Source: Proteobacteria bacterium UBA1847 (lineage in GTDB: Bacteria > Pseudomonadota > Gammaproteobacteria > Steroidobacterales > Woeseiaceae). Taken from it: DNA of 16,678 nt. Of the stretch, positions 9,401-14,414 are shown in pieces. Made by a program: the position numbers and the translations under genes. Below the pieces are notes generated by a model. That model made no database searches. It saw nothing but the letters and a program-made list of their open reading frames with translations, and had not been told where the DNA came from. The DNA is taken from positions 501 to 17,178 of the forward strand of contig DDIP01000278.1 of NCBI GenBank assembly GCA_002338605.1. The letters are read 5' to 3'. How positions within the stretch are numbered: position 1 is the stretch's first letter; each line of letters opens with the position of its first letter.

Positions 9401-9477
9401 ACGGCCTGGCTGCATGGGGACGCAAAGTCATGCGTACGGCCCGTCAGGTTCGAACGCCGGTTACCGACAAGGCCTGA
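6406..9477 (+). CDS. RND efflux permease, second of the pair
   Basis: A full-length 1023-residue RND inner-membrane permease, clearly different from its neighbour and not a recent copy. It begins MKHTEVALRRPVTTVVVF, leading into TM1, then LLPLEKFPDIEFPGIFI, a typical start of the first porter loop. TM4 has AVGMLVDNAVVITESIF (Asp397-Asn398) and TM10 has GVVVNNGIVLVDHINNL (Asn907-Asn908), so the Asp pair and the Lys of AcrB are only partly kept. A short basic cytosolic tail closes the protein. Two unlike permeases in one operon recall MdtB/MdtC of enterobacteria, which form a mixed trimer; whether these do is inference. The ATG lies within the last codons of the preceding gene (4-nt overlap). 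The TGA at 9475-9477 is only 2 nt from the stop of the convergent gene, and I see no terminator hairpin between them. Confidence 0.96.
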   Translation: MKHTEVALRRPVTTVVVFVALSLVGLLASRLLPLEKFPDIEFPGIFIQVPYDGSTPEEVERLITRPVEEALATLSGVERMFSSSDENQAQIFLQFGWDQSMGAKGIEARAKVDSIRHLLPNDVRRVLVFTGSLGDQPVLQLRISSKRDLSNSFEMLDRLLTRRLERIEGVSQVSLQGVDAREIRILLKPDQLAAHGVDIASVRDLLIRSNFAVSAGRITAGEQRFSVRPSGEFHSVEEMRNLAINSAGLRLRDVADIQLRTPERNYGRHLDQKYAIGVAISKSTGANMVEVTDRVIAEVEKIGALPEMQGINIFSLDNQGDSVRESIADLLNAGALGGLLAILVLYLFLRQITTTLIVTASVPFSLMITLGALYFAGLTLNILSMMGLMLAVGMLVDNAVVITESIFRHRTMNPDKPIEATISGVKEVGLAVIAGTATTIIVFAPMIFGAKTDITIFLTHVAVTIIVALIASLLIAQTLVPMLAARIAVPPQPKEGAWMARLTARYTKSLEWVLGHRWWTALGIVLVCIIGVLPMALDLVKFDMFPQDVGRRLFMPYHVQGQHSLERVEQSVNKIEDYLYENQEKFNIRSVYSYFDQGRAESTLLLTSEDDATLSTKEIIALIEEGLPQIAIGKPSFSFDQQGGGDGFTVQISGDSTEVLNDLSIGVARSLESIEGLKDVRSDGESGTKEVRVIIDRTRATNVGLSTAAIAQSISIAMRGENMREFRDQTGEIAVRLAFRENDKQSIEQLANLPLYTPDGRRITLGAVASLHVGRSPDVIRRTDRQTAVILSGNLEDDVSPDDIRPRVKSLMDQMELPPGYSWKEGRGFERRDETADMMVTNILLGVACIFLVMAALFESLILPFSIILGSIVFSIFGVFLFFAATGTTFSFMAMIGIMILIGVVVNNGIVLVDHINNLRQEGMPRDKAIVIAGRDRLRPILMTVATTIVGLAPLAMGTTQVGGDGPPYYPMARAIIGGLAFSTVVSLLVVPALYVYFDGLAAWGRKVMRTARQVRTPVTDKA

Positions 9478-9479
9478 GC

Positions 9480-10235
9480 TCACGCTGCGCGTTGCCGCAT
9501 CGCGGCTACGCCGAACACTGCGAGCAGCAACAACCAGCTGACAGCCCCACCGCCCTGTGTCACGACAATGGTGGTGTCCCGAGGCGTATCGCGCCCGATG
9601 TCCTCCAGTGGCAGGTAAGACAACTCTGACGAGTCTTCGGGACCGAAACTCGTAAGGAATGTGCCGTCGTAGGCGTCAAACAGTTCGATCAGGATATCGT
9701 AGTCGCCGGTCGGATAACCCGAAACCAGTTCGGTATCAACGATGTATTCGTCACTACCCGAGGCTCCGAATATCGTGAAGTCCTGGGTTGTCACATATTC
9801 GTTCCACGGCCCGAAGTCATAGCTCAGGTAGATCACCGCATAGACATCGGCGACTGCGTACGTGGTATCGGCATCGAACAACAGGTCAACTCCGGTATAG
9901 TAGCCATCACGATCGAGATCACCGTACAGATCAACGTCTGCATCGTAGATCCAGAAATCGAGACTGCCGGATTGCGCTGCCGTTCCGGACAGCTTTTGTT
10001 GCCCGGCTACGCGAGGTGTTGTCGTTCGTTCGCCCTCGGTGACCAGCGGCTCGAGTTCATCATGCGACACGACACCTTTGCCGGCTGCTCCACGTTCAAT
10101 CCCCTGGCCCTGTGATGTGGTGCTGATTCGCATCTCGGGCTGGTCATTCGCGTAGGTGATGACGGTGACCGACATCAACAGGAGCGTGAGTGCCGCACGG
10201 TAGATAAATCGGGTACTGAGTGTTCGCGTGTTCAT
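9480..10235 (-). CDS. Secreted choice-of-anchor H family-like protein with GlyGly-CTERM-type tail
   Basis: The best start is the ATG at 10233-10235, with AGGAGG 8 bases upstream; a longer frame from 10253 would translate the ribosome binding site itself. The product is 251 residues. A signal peptide ends near TYA-ND (after Ala29). A polar, probably disordered stretch follows (about 32-90). Then comes a beta-rich, acidic domain (about 91-215) with Asp-rich turns such as YDADVDLYGDLDRDGYY, which may bind calcium. The last 24 residues are GGG, a hydrophobic helix (SWLLLLAVFGVAAM) and a basic RQR end. That tripartite end is the GlyGly-CTERM sorting signal, cleaved by rhombosortase in other gammaproteobacteria. 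The overall design matches proteins named choice-of-anchor H family, whose function is not established. It is likely exported and surface-anchored or released. It stands alone, divergent from the EamA gene. Confidence 0.82.
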   Translation of the reverse strand: MNTRTLSTRFIYRAALTLLLMSVTVITYANDQPEMRISTTSQGQGIERGAAGKGVVSHDELEPLVTEGERTTTPRVAGQQKLSGTAAQSGSLDFWIYDADVDLYGDLDRDGYYTGVDLLFDADTTYAVADVYAVIYLSYDFGPWNEYVTTQDFTIFGASGSDEYIVDTELVSGYPTGDYDILIELFDAYDGTFLTSFGPEDSSELSYLPLEDIGRDTPRDTTIVVTQGGGAVSWLLLLAVFGVAAMRQRAA

Positions 10236-10284
10236 ATTCCAGTCCTCCTGCACATTTCGCGTTCATTAGAAGCCCTCACCGCTG

Positions 10285-10312
10285 AATCAAGCCTGAACCG
10301 GTATTCTTGATT
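10285..10312. promoter_or_regulatory. Perfect inverted repeat in the divergent intergenic region
   Basis: AATCAAG (10285-10291) and CTTGATT (10306-10312) are exact 7-bp inverted half-sites with centres 21 bp apart, two helical turns, as expected for a dimeric regulator. A small palindrome, ACCGGT (10297-10302), lies close to the centre. The site lies between the - strand secreted-protein gene and the + strand transporter and could control either or both. It covers the most upstream possible TTG start of the transporter, which argues for a later start. Confidence 0.4.
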
Positions 10313-10365
10313 TGAGTCTCGTGCGATCATGTTCAGCCTGCGTTCATAAAATCGAGACTGTCCCT

Positions 10366-11289
10366 GTGCTACACACCGCGAAGCCGGATCATGTCGGCAA
10401 GGCCATTGTTTGGCTCCTGCTCGGAGTGGCGGGCGGGCTTGGCCTGGATTTGTGCGCGAAAGAACTTTTGCAGACCTATTCTTTGCAGGAATTCGTGCTG
10501 GTACGAAGTGCCATCGGTGTAGCGATTTTTCTCGTGCTGGCGCCGCGGGTTTTCGGTGGCTTCAAAATGCTGAGGACCACTCGCTGGAAATGGCACCTGC
10601 TGCGAACAATGCTGGCAGTCGGCGCCATGTACGGCTTCTTTTACGGGCTCGCGAAGATGCCGCTGGTCAATGCACTGACCCTGGGGTTCACTGCGCCATT
10701 GATGGTCACCGCTTTGTCTGTGCCGTTTCTGGGTGAGCAGGTCGGCTGGCGCCGATGGCTTGCCGTGTCATTTGGCTTTATTGGAACGGTAATCATGCTG
10801 CGGCCGGGATCGGGCGAGTTCTCTTTTGCAACAGTTGCAATACTGATCGCCGCCTTTTGTTACGCCTGCCAGGCCATCACGGCAAGATACCTCGCGACGG
10901 AATCGATGCTGTCGCTTGCTGTTTATGTCGTCGTTGGGCCCCTGCTGGTTGCGAGCATCCTTATAAGTGAGGATGACTGGACGACACCGGATACCAAGGG
11001 ATGGGTGCTTATGATCGGCGCGGCAATGTGTTCGGTTATTGCTTGGGTCGGCTTCATTAACGGCTACCGCCGTTCATCACCGGCCATCCTCGCGCCATTC
11101 GAATACGCTGCGCTGATTGGCGGTGCGATTGCGGGTTACCTGATATGGGACGAAATACCGGACCGCTGGGTGCTACTGGGCGCAGCCATTATTATCGGCT
11201 CCGGCCTGTATGTCGTTTATCGGGAAGTCGGCGTGAACCGTCAGACGTCGCCTGCGACCAATCCGGCGATTTGCGACGGGGAAACCTGA
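10366..11289 (+). CDS. EamA/DMT-superfamily inner-membrane transporter
   Basis: A drug/metabolite-transporter-type permease of about 307 residues with ten predicted helices arranged as two EamA repeats. Repeat one includes LLLGVAGGLGLDLCAKELLQ, the ALTLGFTAPLMVTALSVPFLGE segment and the WLAVSFGFIGTVIMLRPG helix. Repeat two includes AFCYACQAITARYLA, the PAILAPFEYAALIGG motif, YLIWDEIPDRW and GAAIIIGSGLYVVYRE. The substrate cannot be read from the sequence; relatives export amino acids, metabolites or drugs or import S-adenosylmethionine. The start is uncertain. The frame is open from a TTG at 10312, but neither it nor the GTG at 10321 has a good ribosome binding site. The GTG at 10366 has a GAG 9 bases upstream and leaves about 12 residues before TM1, so I prefer it. 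The 3' end overlaps the convergent TerB-like gene by 49 nt. Confidence 0.9.
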   Translation: MLHTAKPDHVGKAIVWLLLGVAGGLGLDLCAKELLQTYSLQEFVLVRSAIGVAIFLVLAPRVFGGFKMLRTTRWKWHLLRTMLAVGAMYGFFYGLAKMPLVNALTLGFTAPLMVTALSVPFLGEQVGWRRWLAVSFGFIGTVIMLRPGSGEFSFATVAILIAAFCYACQAITARYLATESMLSLAVYVVVGPLLVASILISEDDWTTPDTKGWVLMIGAAMCSVIAWVGFINGYRRSSPAILAPFEYAALIGGAIAGYLIWDEIPDRWVLLGAAIIIGSGLYVVYREVGVNRQTSPATNPAICDGET

Positions 11290-11684
11290 AGGGCCTTCGC
11301 GACGCCGTCGAAGAAATCGATTTCCAGGACCCCAATATTGCTATCGCTACGAAAAACGTCCGCCAGTGCCTGGATGGTCTTGGCGCGATTCTCTGGGCTC
11401 ATTTTCTTTCGAACACTGCCCAGGTACTTGTGCAACGTCGCCTCGGCATACAATTCCGCCCGTGCCGCAACCCTGATATCGGCCGACGTAAAATCCTCGC
11501 CCGTATTTTCTTTGAGGATCTCCTGAATTCGCGCGATCTCGGACGCCTGAATATTGATGTCGGCGTCGGCAGCCCTAGCCAGCGTCATCAACAAGACTTC
11601 TTTGAAAAGCTCGTTCTGCCGGTCTTCACTGATATCCGCCCCACCGAAGATATTGAGTACGTTCTTAAGATCTGCAATTGCCAT
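11241..11684 (-). CDS. TerB-like (tellurite resistance TerB/DjlA-fold) protein
   Basis: A 147-residue, all-helical, acidic, soluble protein without signal peptide or membrane helices. Residues about 24-140 resemble the TerB fold. The stretch LLMTLARAADADINIQASEIARI corresponds to the usual 'A-x-ADG-x-I-x-x-E-E' metal-binding helix-turn, and a second half (about 85-140, SPENRAKTIQALADVFRSDSNIG) repeats the pattern. TerB domains bind divalent ions and occur in stress or membrane-associated complexes; this one stands outside any ter cluster, so a tellurite role is not implied. The start ATG (11682-11684) has AAGAGA about 7 bases upstream. The TGA lies inside the 3' end of the EamA gene (49-nt antisense overlap). 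It probably has its own promoter at 11722-11749. Confidence 0.8.
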   Translation of the reverse strand: MAIADLKNVLNIFGGADISEDRQNELFKEVLLMTLARAADADINIQASEIARIQEILKENTGEDFTSADIRVAARAELYAEATLHKYLGSVRKKMSPENRAKTIQALADVFRSDSNIGVLEIDFFDGVAKALQVSPSQIAGLVAGDV

Positions 11685-11721
11685 GTATGTTCTCTTTATT
11701 GGATGGTTGGCTGAGCGAGTA

Positions 11722-11749
11722 ATAATAACCTGAAAATCGCGGTTGTTAG
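11722..11749 (-). promoter_or_regulatory. Candidate promoter for the TerB-like gene
   Basis: Read on the - strand: CTAACA (11749-11744, 4 of 6), 16-bp spacer, TATTAT (11727-11722, 5 of 6). Predicted start is near 11715, about 30 bases ahead of the ATG. Confidence 0.35.
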
Positions 11750-11776
11750 AAGGCGTTTTTGGAACTAATTTTTTTC

Positions 11777-11805
11777 TTGGAATTTATGCACTTACAGGGG
11801 ATACT
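11777..11805 (+). promoter_or_regulatory. Candidate promoter for the 26-codon ORF / small RNA
   Basis: TTGGAA (11777-11782), a 17-bp spacer and GATACT (11800-11805), each 4 of 6 to consensus. An AT-rich T-run precedes it (11769-11775). Predicted start is near 11812, giving a leader of about 27 nt and a transcript of about 165 nt ending at the terminator at 11949-11978. Confidence 0.4.
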
Positions 11806-11824
11806 GACTTTGGGCAAACAAACG

Positions 11825-11838
11825 AAAGGAGGTGATCC
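11825..11838 (+). promoter_or_regulatory. Extreme Shine-Dalgarno, 14 nt complementary to the 16S rRNA 3' end
   Basis: AAAGGAGGTGATCC is the exact reverse complement of the conserved 16S 3' terminus GGATCACCTCCTTT and directly abuts the ATG at 11839. The AGGAGG core is 6 bases from the start codon, the optimal spacing. An in-frame TGA inside this element rules out any upstream start for the small ORF. Confidence 0.85.
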
Positions 11839-11919
11839 ATGTCTCGTGAGATAACTGAGGTATCTAAAAAACCGATGGGATTGACGCGAAAAATGGAGCA
11901 CCATATCGCGCTTCGCTGA
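11839..11919 (+). CDS. Small protein, 26 residues, unrecognised
   Basis: A short ORF, ATG to TGA, encoding a basic, hydrophilic peptide that begins MSREITEVSKKPMGLTRKM and ends EHHIALR. It has no hydrophobic helix, so it does not resemble a type I toxin, and it lacks the runs of a regulated amino acid that mark attenuation leaders. I do not recognise a family. It is believed to be real because of its context: a candidate promoter about 30-60 bases upstream, a maximal Shine-Dalgarno at perfect spacing, and a strong hairpin terminator 29 bases after the stop. It sits divergent from the TerB-like gene and convergent with the aminotransferase. It may be a highly translated small protein or the coding part of a dual-function RNA. 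Confidence 0.6.
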   Translation: MSREITEVSKKPMGLTRKMEHHIALR

Positions 11920-11936
11920 CCTGGTTTTTTGGGTAT
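11860..11936 (+). other. Long-range RNA helix joining the small ORF to its 3' UTR
   Basis: GTATCTAAAAAACC (11860-11873, codons 8-12 of the small ORF) can pair with GGTTTTTTGGGTAT (11923-11936, after the stop) as 14 continuous base pairs including three G-U pairs, closing a 49-nt loop that holds the rest of the ORF and the stop codon. If formed, it would compete with elongating ribosomes or shape the RNA. Confidence 0.4.
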
Positions 11937-11948
11937 GCCATCTCACGG

Positions 11949-11978
11949 AAAGCCGCAGCAATGCGGCTTTCTTTATGT
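11949..11978 (+). terminator. Rho-independent terminator with GCAA tetraloop
   Basis: AAAGCCGCA (11949-11957), loop GCAA, TGCGGCTTT (11962-11970): a perfect 9-bp stem with a GNRA loop, followed by CTTTATGT. It ends the + strand small transcript. The hairpin also lies just past the stop codon (11973-11975) of the - strand aminotransferase and may act in both directions, though the T-run on that side is poor. Confidence 0.75.
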
Positions 11979-13250
11979 ACGATCGCCTAGAATACGCGGC
12001 AAGACCGCAAGCAATTCGTCGATCTCTGCAATACTGTTGTAGTGCACCGGGCCGACTCGAATAACGCCGCCTGAGTCGAGAATCTCCAGCGACCGGGCAA
12101 CCTCCACTGCGTAGTTGTGGCCGCTCCAGACGAAAATGTTTTCACCCGCGAGCGCTTCAGCGACCGCAGAAGGCCTGGCCGTTGCATGCGTGAATGACAC
12201 GGTTGGTACCCGGCGATTCATCGCATCCGGCGCCGTAATGCCCTGTACGGTCACACCGTCAATAGACCCAAGACCCGCAATCAGGTAGCTTGCAAGTTGC
12301 TCTTCATAGGCGAACAGCAACGTCATCGCGGCGCGAATTTGATTGCGCCTTGACGAGTCGTCCGAAGTCCTGCCGCACACCGCCTCGCCCATCGATGCAC
12401 CGATGGCCGCGAAGTAGTCCACCGTCGCAGTAATTCCGGCTATGCCTTCGTGGCTCTGTGTACCGGTTTCAAAACAACCGGGAATGCTCGTGGGTGCCGG
12501 GCGAACCTTGTAGGGTTCGAGCCTTTCCAGTACCTCGCGCCGTCCCCAGAGAATGCCTTGGTGCGGACCGAAAAACTTGTAGGATGAGCAAACGAAAAAG
12601 TCGCAACCGATATCCCTCACATCGGTCGCTATATGAGGTGCGGATTGAACGCCATCGACAAAGGAAAGTGCACCGGCGGCGCGTGCTTTCGCACAGATCG
12701 TCCTGACATCGTTAATCGTACCGGTGAGGTTACTGGCGCCGCCCACGCATACCAGCTTGGTTCGCTCGGTGATCAGTTTGTCGAGGTCCTTGAGGTCGAA
12801 TTCGAAAGTTTCGCGGTTGAACGATAACCACCGAACTTCAAGTTGCAGATCACGCGCCAGCAATACCCAGGGCCAGACGTTTGCATCATGATCCATGCGC
12901 GAGAGAATAATTTCATCGCCGGGCCTGAACAGGCGCCCAATTGATCTGGACAGATGAAAGGTAATTGTCGTCATGTTCTGGCCGAAGACAATCTCATCGC
13001 TGGACGGTGCATTCAGAAAATCGGCCATCGCATCTCGTGCCGATTGCACGACGGCATCAGCCGCTTTTGCGCTCGCAAAATAACCGCCGGCGTTTGCGTT
13101 CTTGGTCAGCAAGCAATCCGATATGGCATCGGCAACCGCTTTGGGTACCTGCGTGCCGGCCGGATTGTCAAAATAAATGCGGCGCTTGCCATTGTCCGAA
13201 AGTGCCAGCGCAGGAAACTGCGCGCGCACGGCTTCGAGATCATAAGTCAT
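11973..13250 (-). CDS. Class-V aminotransferase, cysteine desulfurase-like (VC1184-type), no catalytic Cys
   Basis: A 425-residue PLP enzyme of fold type I. Visible PLP-site residues are His121 in DHDANVWPW (ring stacking), Asp199 in FVDGVQSAPH (pyridine nitrogen) and Lys225 in SSYKFFGPHQG (Schiff base). Near the C-terminus the loop that in SufS-type desulfurases reads R-x-G-H-x-C-A is WSGHNYAVE here (376-383): Tyr380 replaces the catalytic Cys. The end IRVGPVHYNSIAEIDELL is typical of the 'cysteine desulfurase-like, VC1184' group, so this is family-typical and argues against sulfur transfer. The reaction is unknown; an aminotransferase, lyase or epimerase are options. AGGA stands 8 bases before the ATG. 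The preceding gene's stop lies 3 bases upstream of this ATG, so the two are co-transcribed. The last coding bases adjoin the terminator at 11949-11970. Confidence 0.88.
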   Translation of the reverse strand: MTYDLEAVRAQFPALALSDNGKRRIYFDNPAGTQVPKAVADAISDCLLTKNANAGGYFASAKAADAVVQSARDAMADFLNAPSSDEIVFGQNMTTITFHLSRSIGRLFRPGDEIILSRMDHDANVWPWVLLARDLQLEVRWLSFNRETFEFDLKDLDKLITERTKLVCVGGASNLTGTINDVRTICAKARAAGALSFVDGVQSAPHIATDVRDIGCDFFVCSSYKFFGPHQGILWGRREVLERLEPYKVRPAPTSIPGCFETGTQSHEGIAGITATVDYFAAIGASMGEAVCGRTSDDSSRRNQIRAAMTLLFAYEEQLASYLIAGLGSIDGVTVQGITAPDAMNRRVPTVSFTHATARPSAVAEALAGENIFVWSGHNYAVEVARSLEILDSGGVIRVGPVHYNSIAEIDELLAVLPRILGDRT

Positions 13251-13253
13251 GAA

Positions 13254-13460
13254 CTATTCCTGTGGCTTGCCGCCCCATTTCTCAAGGTGCGCATCCTTTG
13301 CGCGCTGGCGAACTTTCGCGTGACGGCGATTCAGATTGAGTGAATCGGGATCGCACACCTCGGCCCTGATGATGCCGAGGTCGTTGGCCGCATCAAACAG
13401 ACTCGGATACCAGCGCTCCCATTCGGGGAGAAGTGCTTCAACTTTGTCGCGAAGGCTCAT
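13254..13460 (-). CDS. Small uncharacterised protein (about 68 residues)
   Basis: The product begins MSLRDKVEALLPEWERWYP, has a middle part rich in Asp/Asn, and ends with a very basic stretch (NLNRRHAKVRQRAKDAH) followed by LEKWGGKPQE. It has no signal peptide, membrane segment or cysteine cluster. I do not recognise a family. The ATG at 13458-13460 is my preferred start; the frame also allows a TTG at 13490, and neither has a clear ribosome binding site. Its stop codon is 3 bases before the ATG of the aminotransferase, close enough for coupling, and it starts 56 bases after the end of the two-TM protein gene. The tight link to the aminotransferase suggests they act together, but nothing in the sequence shows how. 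Confidence 0.6.
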   Translation of the reverse strand: MSLRDKVEALLPEWERWYPSLFDAANDLGIIRAEVCDPDSLNLNRRHAKVRQRAKDAHLEKWGGKPQE

Positions 13461-13516
13461 TGCCGCAATGTAACCGAGCGACTGCGACAAGACAATGCCG
13501 TGAGTTTGACCCCTGG

Positions 13517-13855
13517 CTAATCTTCGAGAAAACGCATGCCCAGCAGAAAAACAAGCAACAGAATGGCTCCCAATACAACAACCTGCAGTTGCGGAATCGA
13601 GCCCGTTGTCGCAGTGACAATATCCTTCGGAAGCAGCACCGACAGGTTAGCCAGCATGCTGACCAGCCCGGTCAAAGGCTTGAATGCTATAGCACCGCCG
13701 ATGATTGCAGCCACCGGCAAGGTCAGTCGGCGGACCCATAATCTGCGCTGCAATCGACGAACAATGCGACGACTGAAGCCATCGTCGGCGACAGGCGGCG
13801 TGGCAAGCAATGCCTCCAGCATCCTGTCCTGAGCATCTTTGATTTTCTCAGCCAT
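13517..13855 (-). CDS. Two-TM membrane protein, probable anti-sigma or ECF-partner protein
   Basis: A 112-residue protein. A charged cytosolic N-terminal part (1-42, with a strongly basic RRIVRRLQRRLWVRR just before the membrane) is followed by TM1 at about 44-59, an amphipathic stretch, and TM2 at about 89-108. There is no cysteine and no HxxxCxxC zinc-binding motif, so it is not a standard ZAS anti-sigma factor. Gene order (directly after an ECF sigma gene, 8-nt overlap ATGGCTGA) and a cytosolic helix before the membrane make an anti-sigma role plausible. A longer frame with a start at 13903 exists but would overlap the sigma gene by 56 nt; MAEKIKDAQDRM is the natural start. Role is inferred from context only. 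Confidence 0.75.
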   Translation of the reverse strand: MAEKIKDAQDRMLEALLATPPVADDGFSRRIVRRLQRRLWVRRLTLPVAAIIGGAIAFKPLTGLVSMLANLSVLLPKDIVTATTGSIPQLQVVVLGAILLLVFLLGMRFLED

Positions 13856-14399
13856 ATTGATGATCTTCGATTTCAAAATGTGTCCTGATCTTTTCTTTAC
13901 CACGAAAAATGATGGATTTCACTGTCCCGACCGGCATATTCGTCGCATCTCCGATCTCCCTGTGTGACAAGCCGCAGGCATAGGACATGACAATTATTGC
14001 CCGTTCCTCTTCATCGAGTACGGCCAGCAATCTGTCCAGGTCGTTCAATTCGTGTACAGGAGCCGTATGATTTCCGGACTCCTGAACCGTGACCTGTCCG
14101 GCGGACTCCAGTATTTCGGCATAGCGTTTCGATTTTCGCTTTGACTGCAGGAACGTGGTGTAGGCAATTTTCAGCATCCAGCCGATAAATGACCCGCGTC
14201 CGGAGAAGCTCGACAGTTTGTCCCAGGCTCGCATGAAGCAATCCTGCGCGAGGTCGTCTGCCAGCGCGTAATCACCGCTAAGTTTGCGCAGGAAATTACG
14301 CACGTGCGACTGGTGGCGGCGAATCAGATCGCCGAACGCGGTGGTGTCCTGTGCGGACACCGCTTTTGCAACCAGCTCGTGGTCGGTGTCTGCGATCAA
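13848..14399 (-). CDS. ECF (group 4) sigma-70 factor
   Basis: A 183-residue RNA polymerase sigma factor. Region 2 is at about 22-88 (AFGDLIRRHQ, DLAQDCFMRAWDKLSSF, then GSFIGWMLKIAYTTFLQSKRK for -10 recognition). A variable linker covers about 89-122, and region 4 about 124-174 (LDEEERAIIVMSYACGLSHREIG followed by the VGTVKSIIFRGKEKIR recognition helix). There is no region 1.1 or 3, as expected for this group. The apparent start is a TTG (14397-14399) only 15 bases after the stop of the DUF6249-like gene, without a good Shine-Dalgarno, so translation may depend on coupling. It overlaps the next gene by 8 nt. Signal and regulon are unknown; such operons usually respond to envelope or oxidative stress and may be autoregulated. 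Confidence 0.93.
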   Translation of the reverse strand: MIADTDHELVAKAVSAQDTTAFGDLIRRHQSHVRNFLRKLSGDYALADDLAQDCFMRAWDKLSSFSGRGSFIGWMLKIAYTTFLQSKRKSKRYAEILESAGQVTVQESGNHTAPVHELNDLDRLLAVLDEEERAIIVMSYACGLSHREIGDATNMPVGTVKSIIFRGKEKIRTHFEIEDHQYG

Positions 14400-14414
14400 T
14401 GCCGTAGCCAGCCG

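Noticed and set aside
11145..11714. + strand frame of 189 codons after the EamA transporter
   Set aside because: It covers the antisense of the TerB-like gene and the end of EamA in another frame; no start signals and no recognisable domain.
11825..11838. Possible remnant of a 16S rRNA 3' end on the - strand (GGATCACCTCCTTT)
   Set aside because: The sequence before it on that strand does not match the conserved 16S terminal helix, so it is a Shine-Dalgarno element and not an rRNA fragment.
11863..11874. Possible -1 frameshift site at the A6 run in the small ORF
   Set aside because: The run is read as AAA AAA C, which is not in the X-XXY-YYZ phase, and the shifted frame gives no sensible extension.
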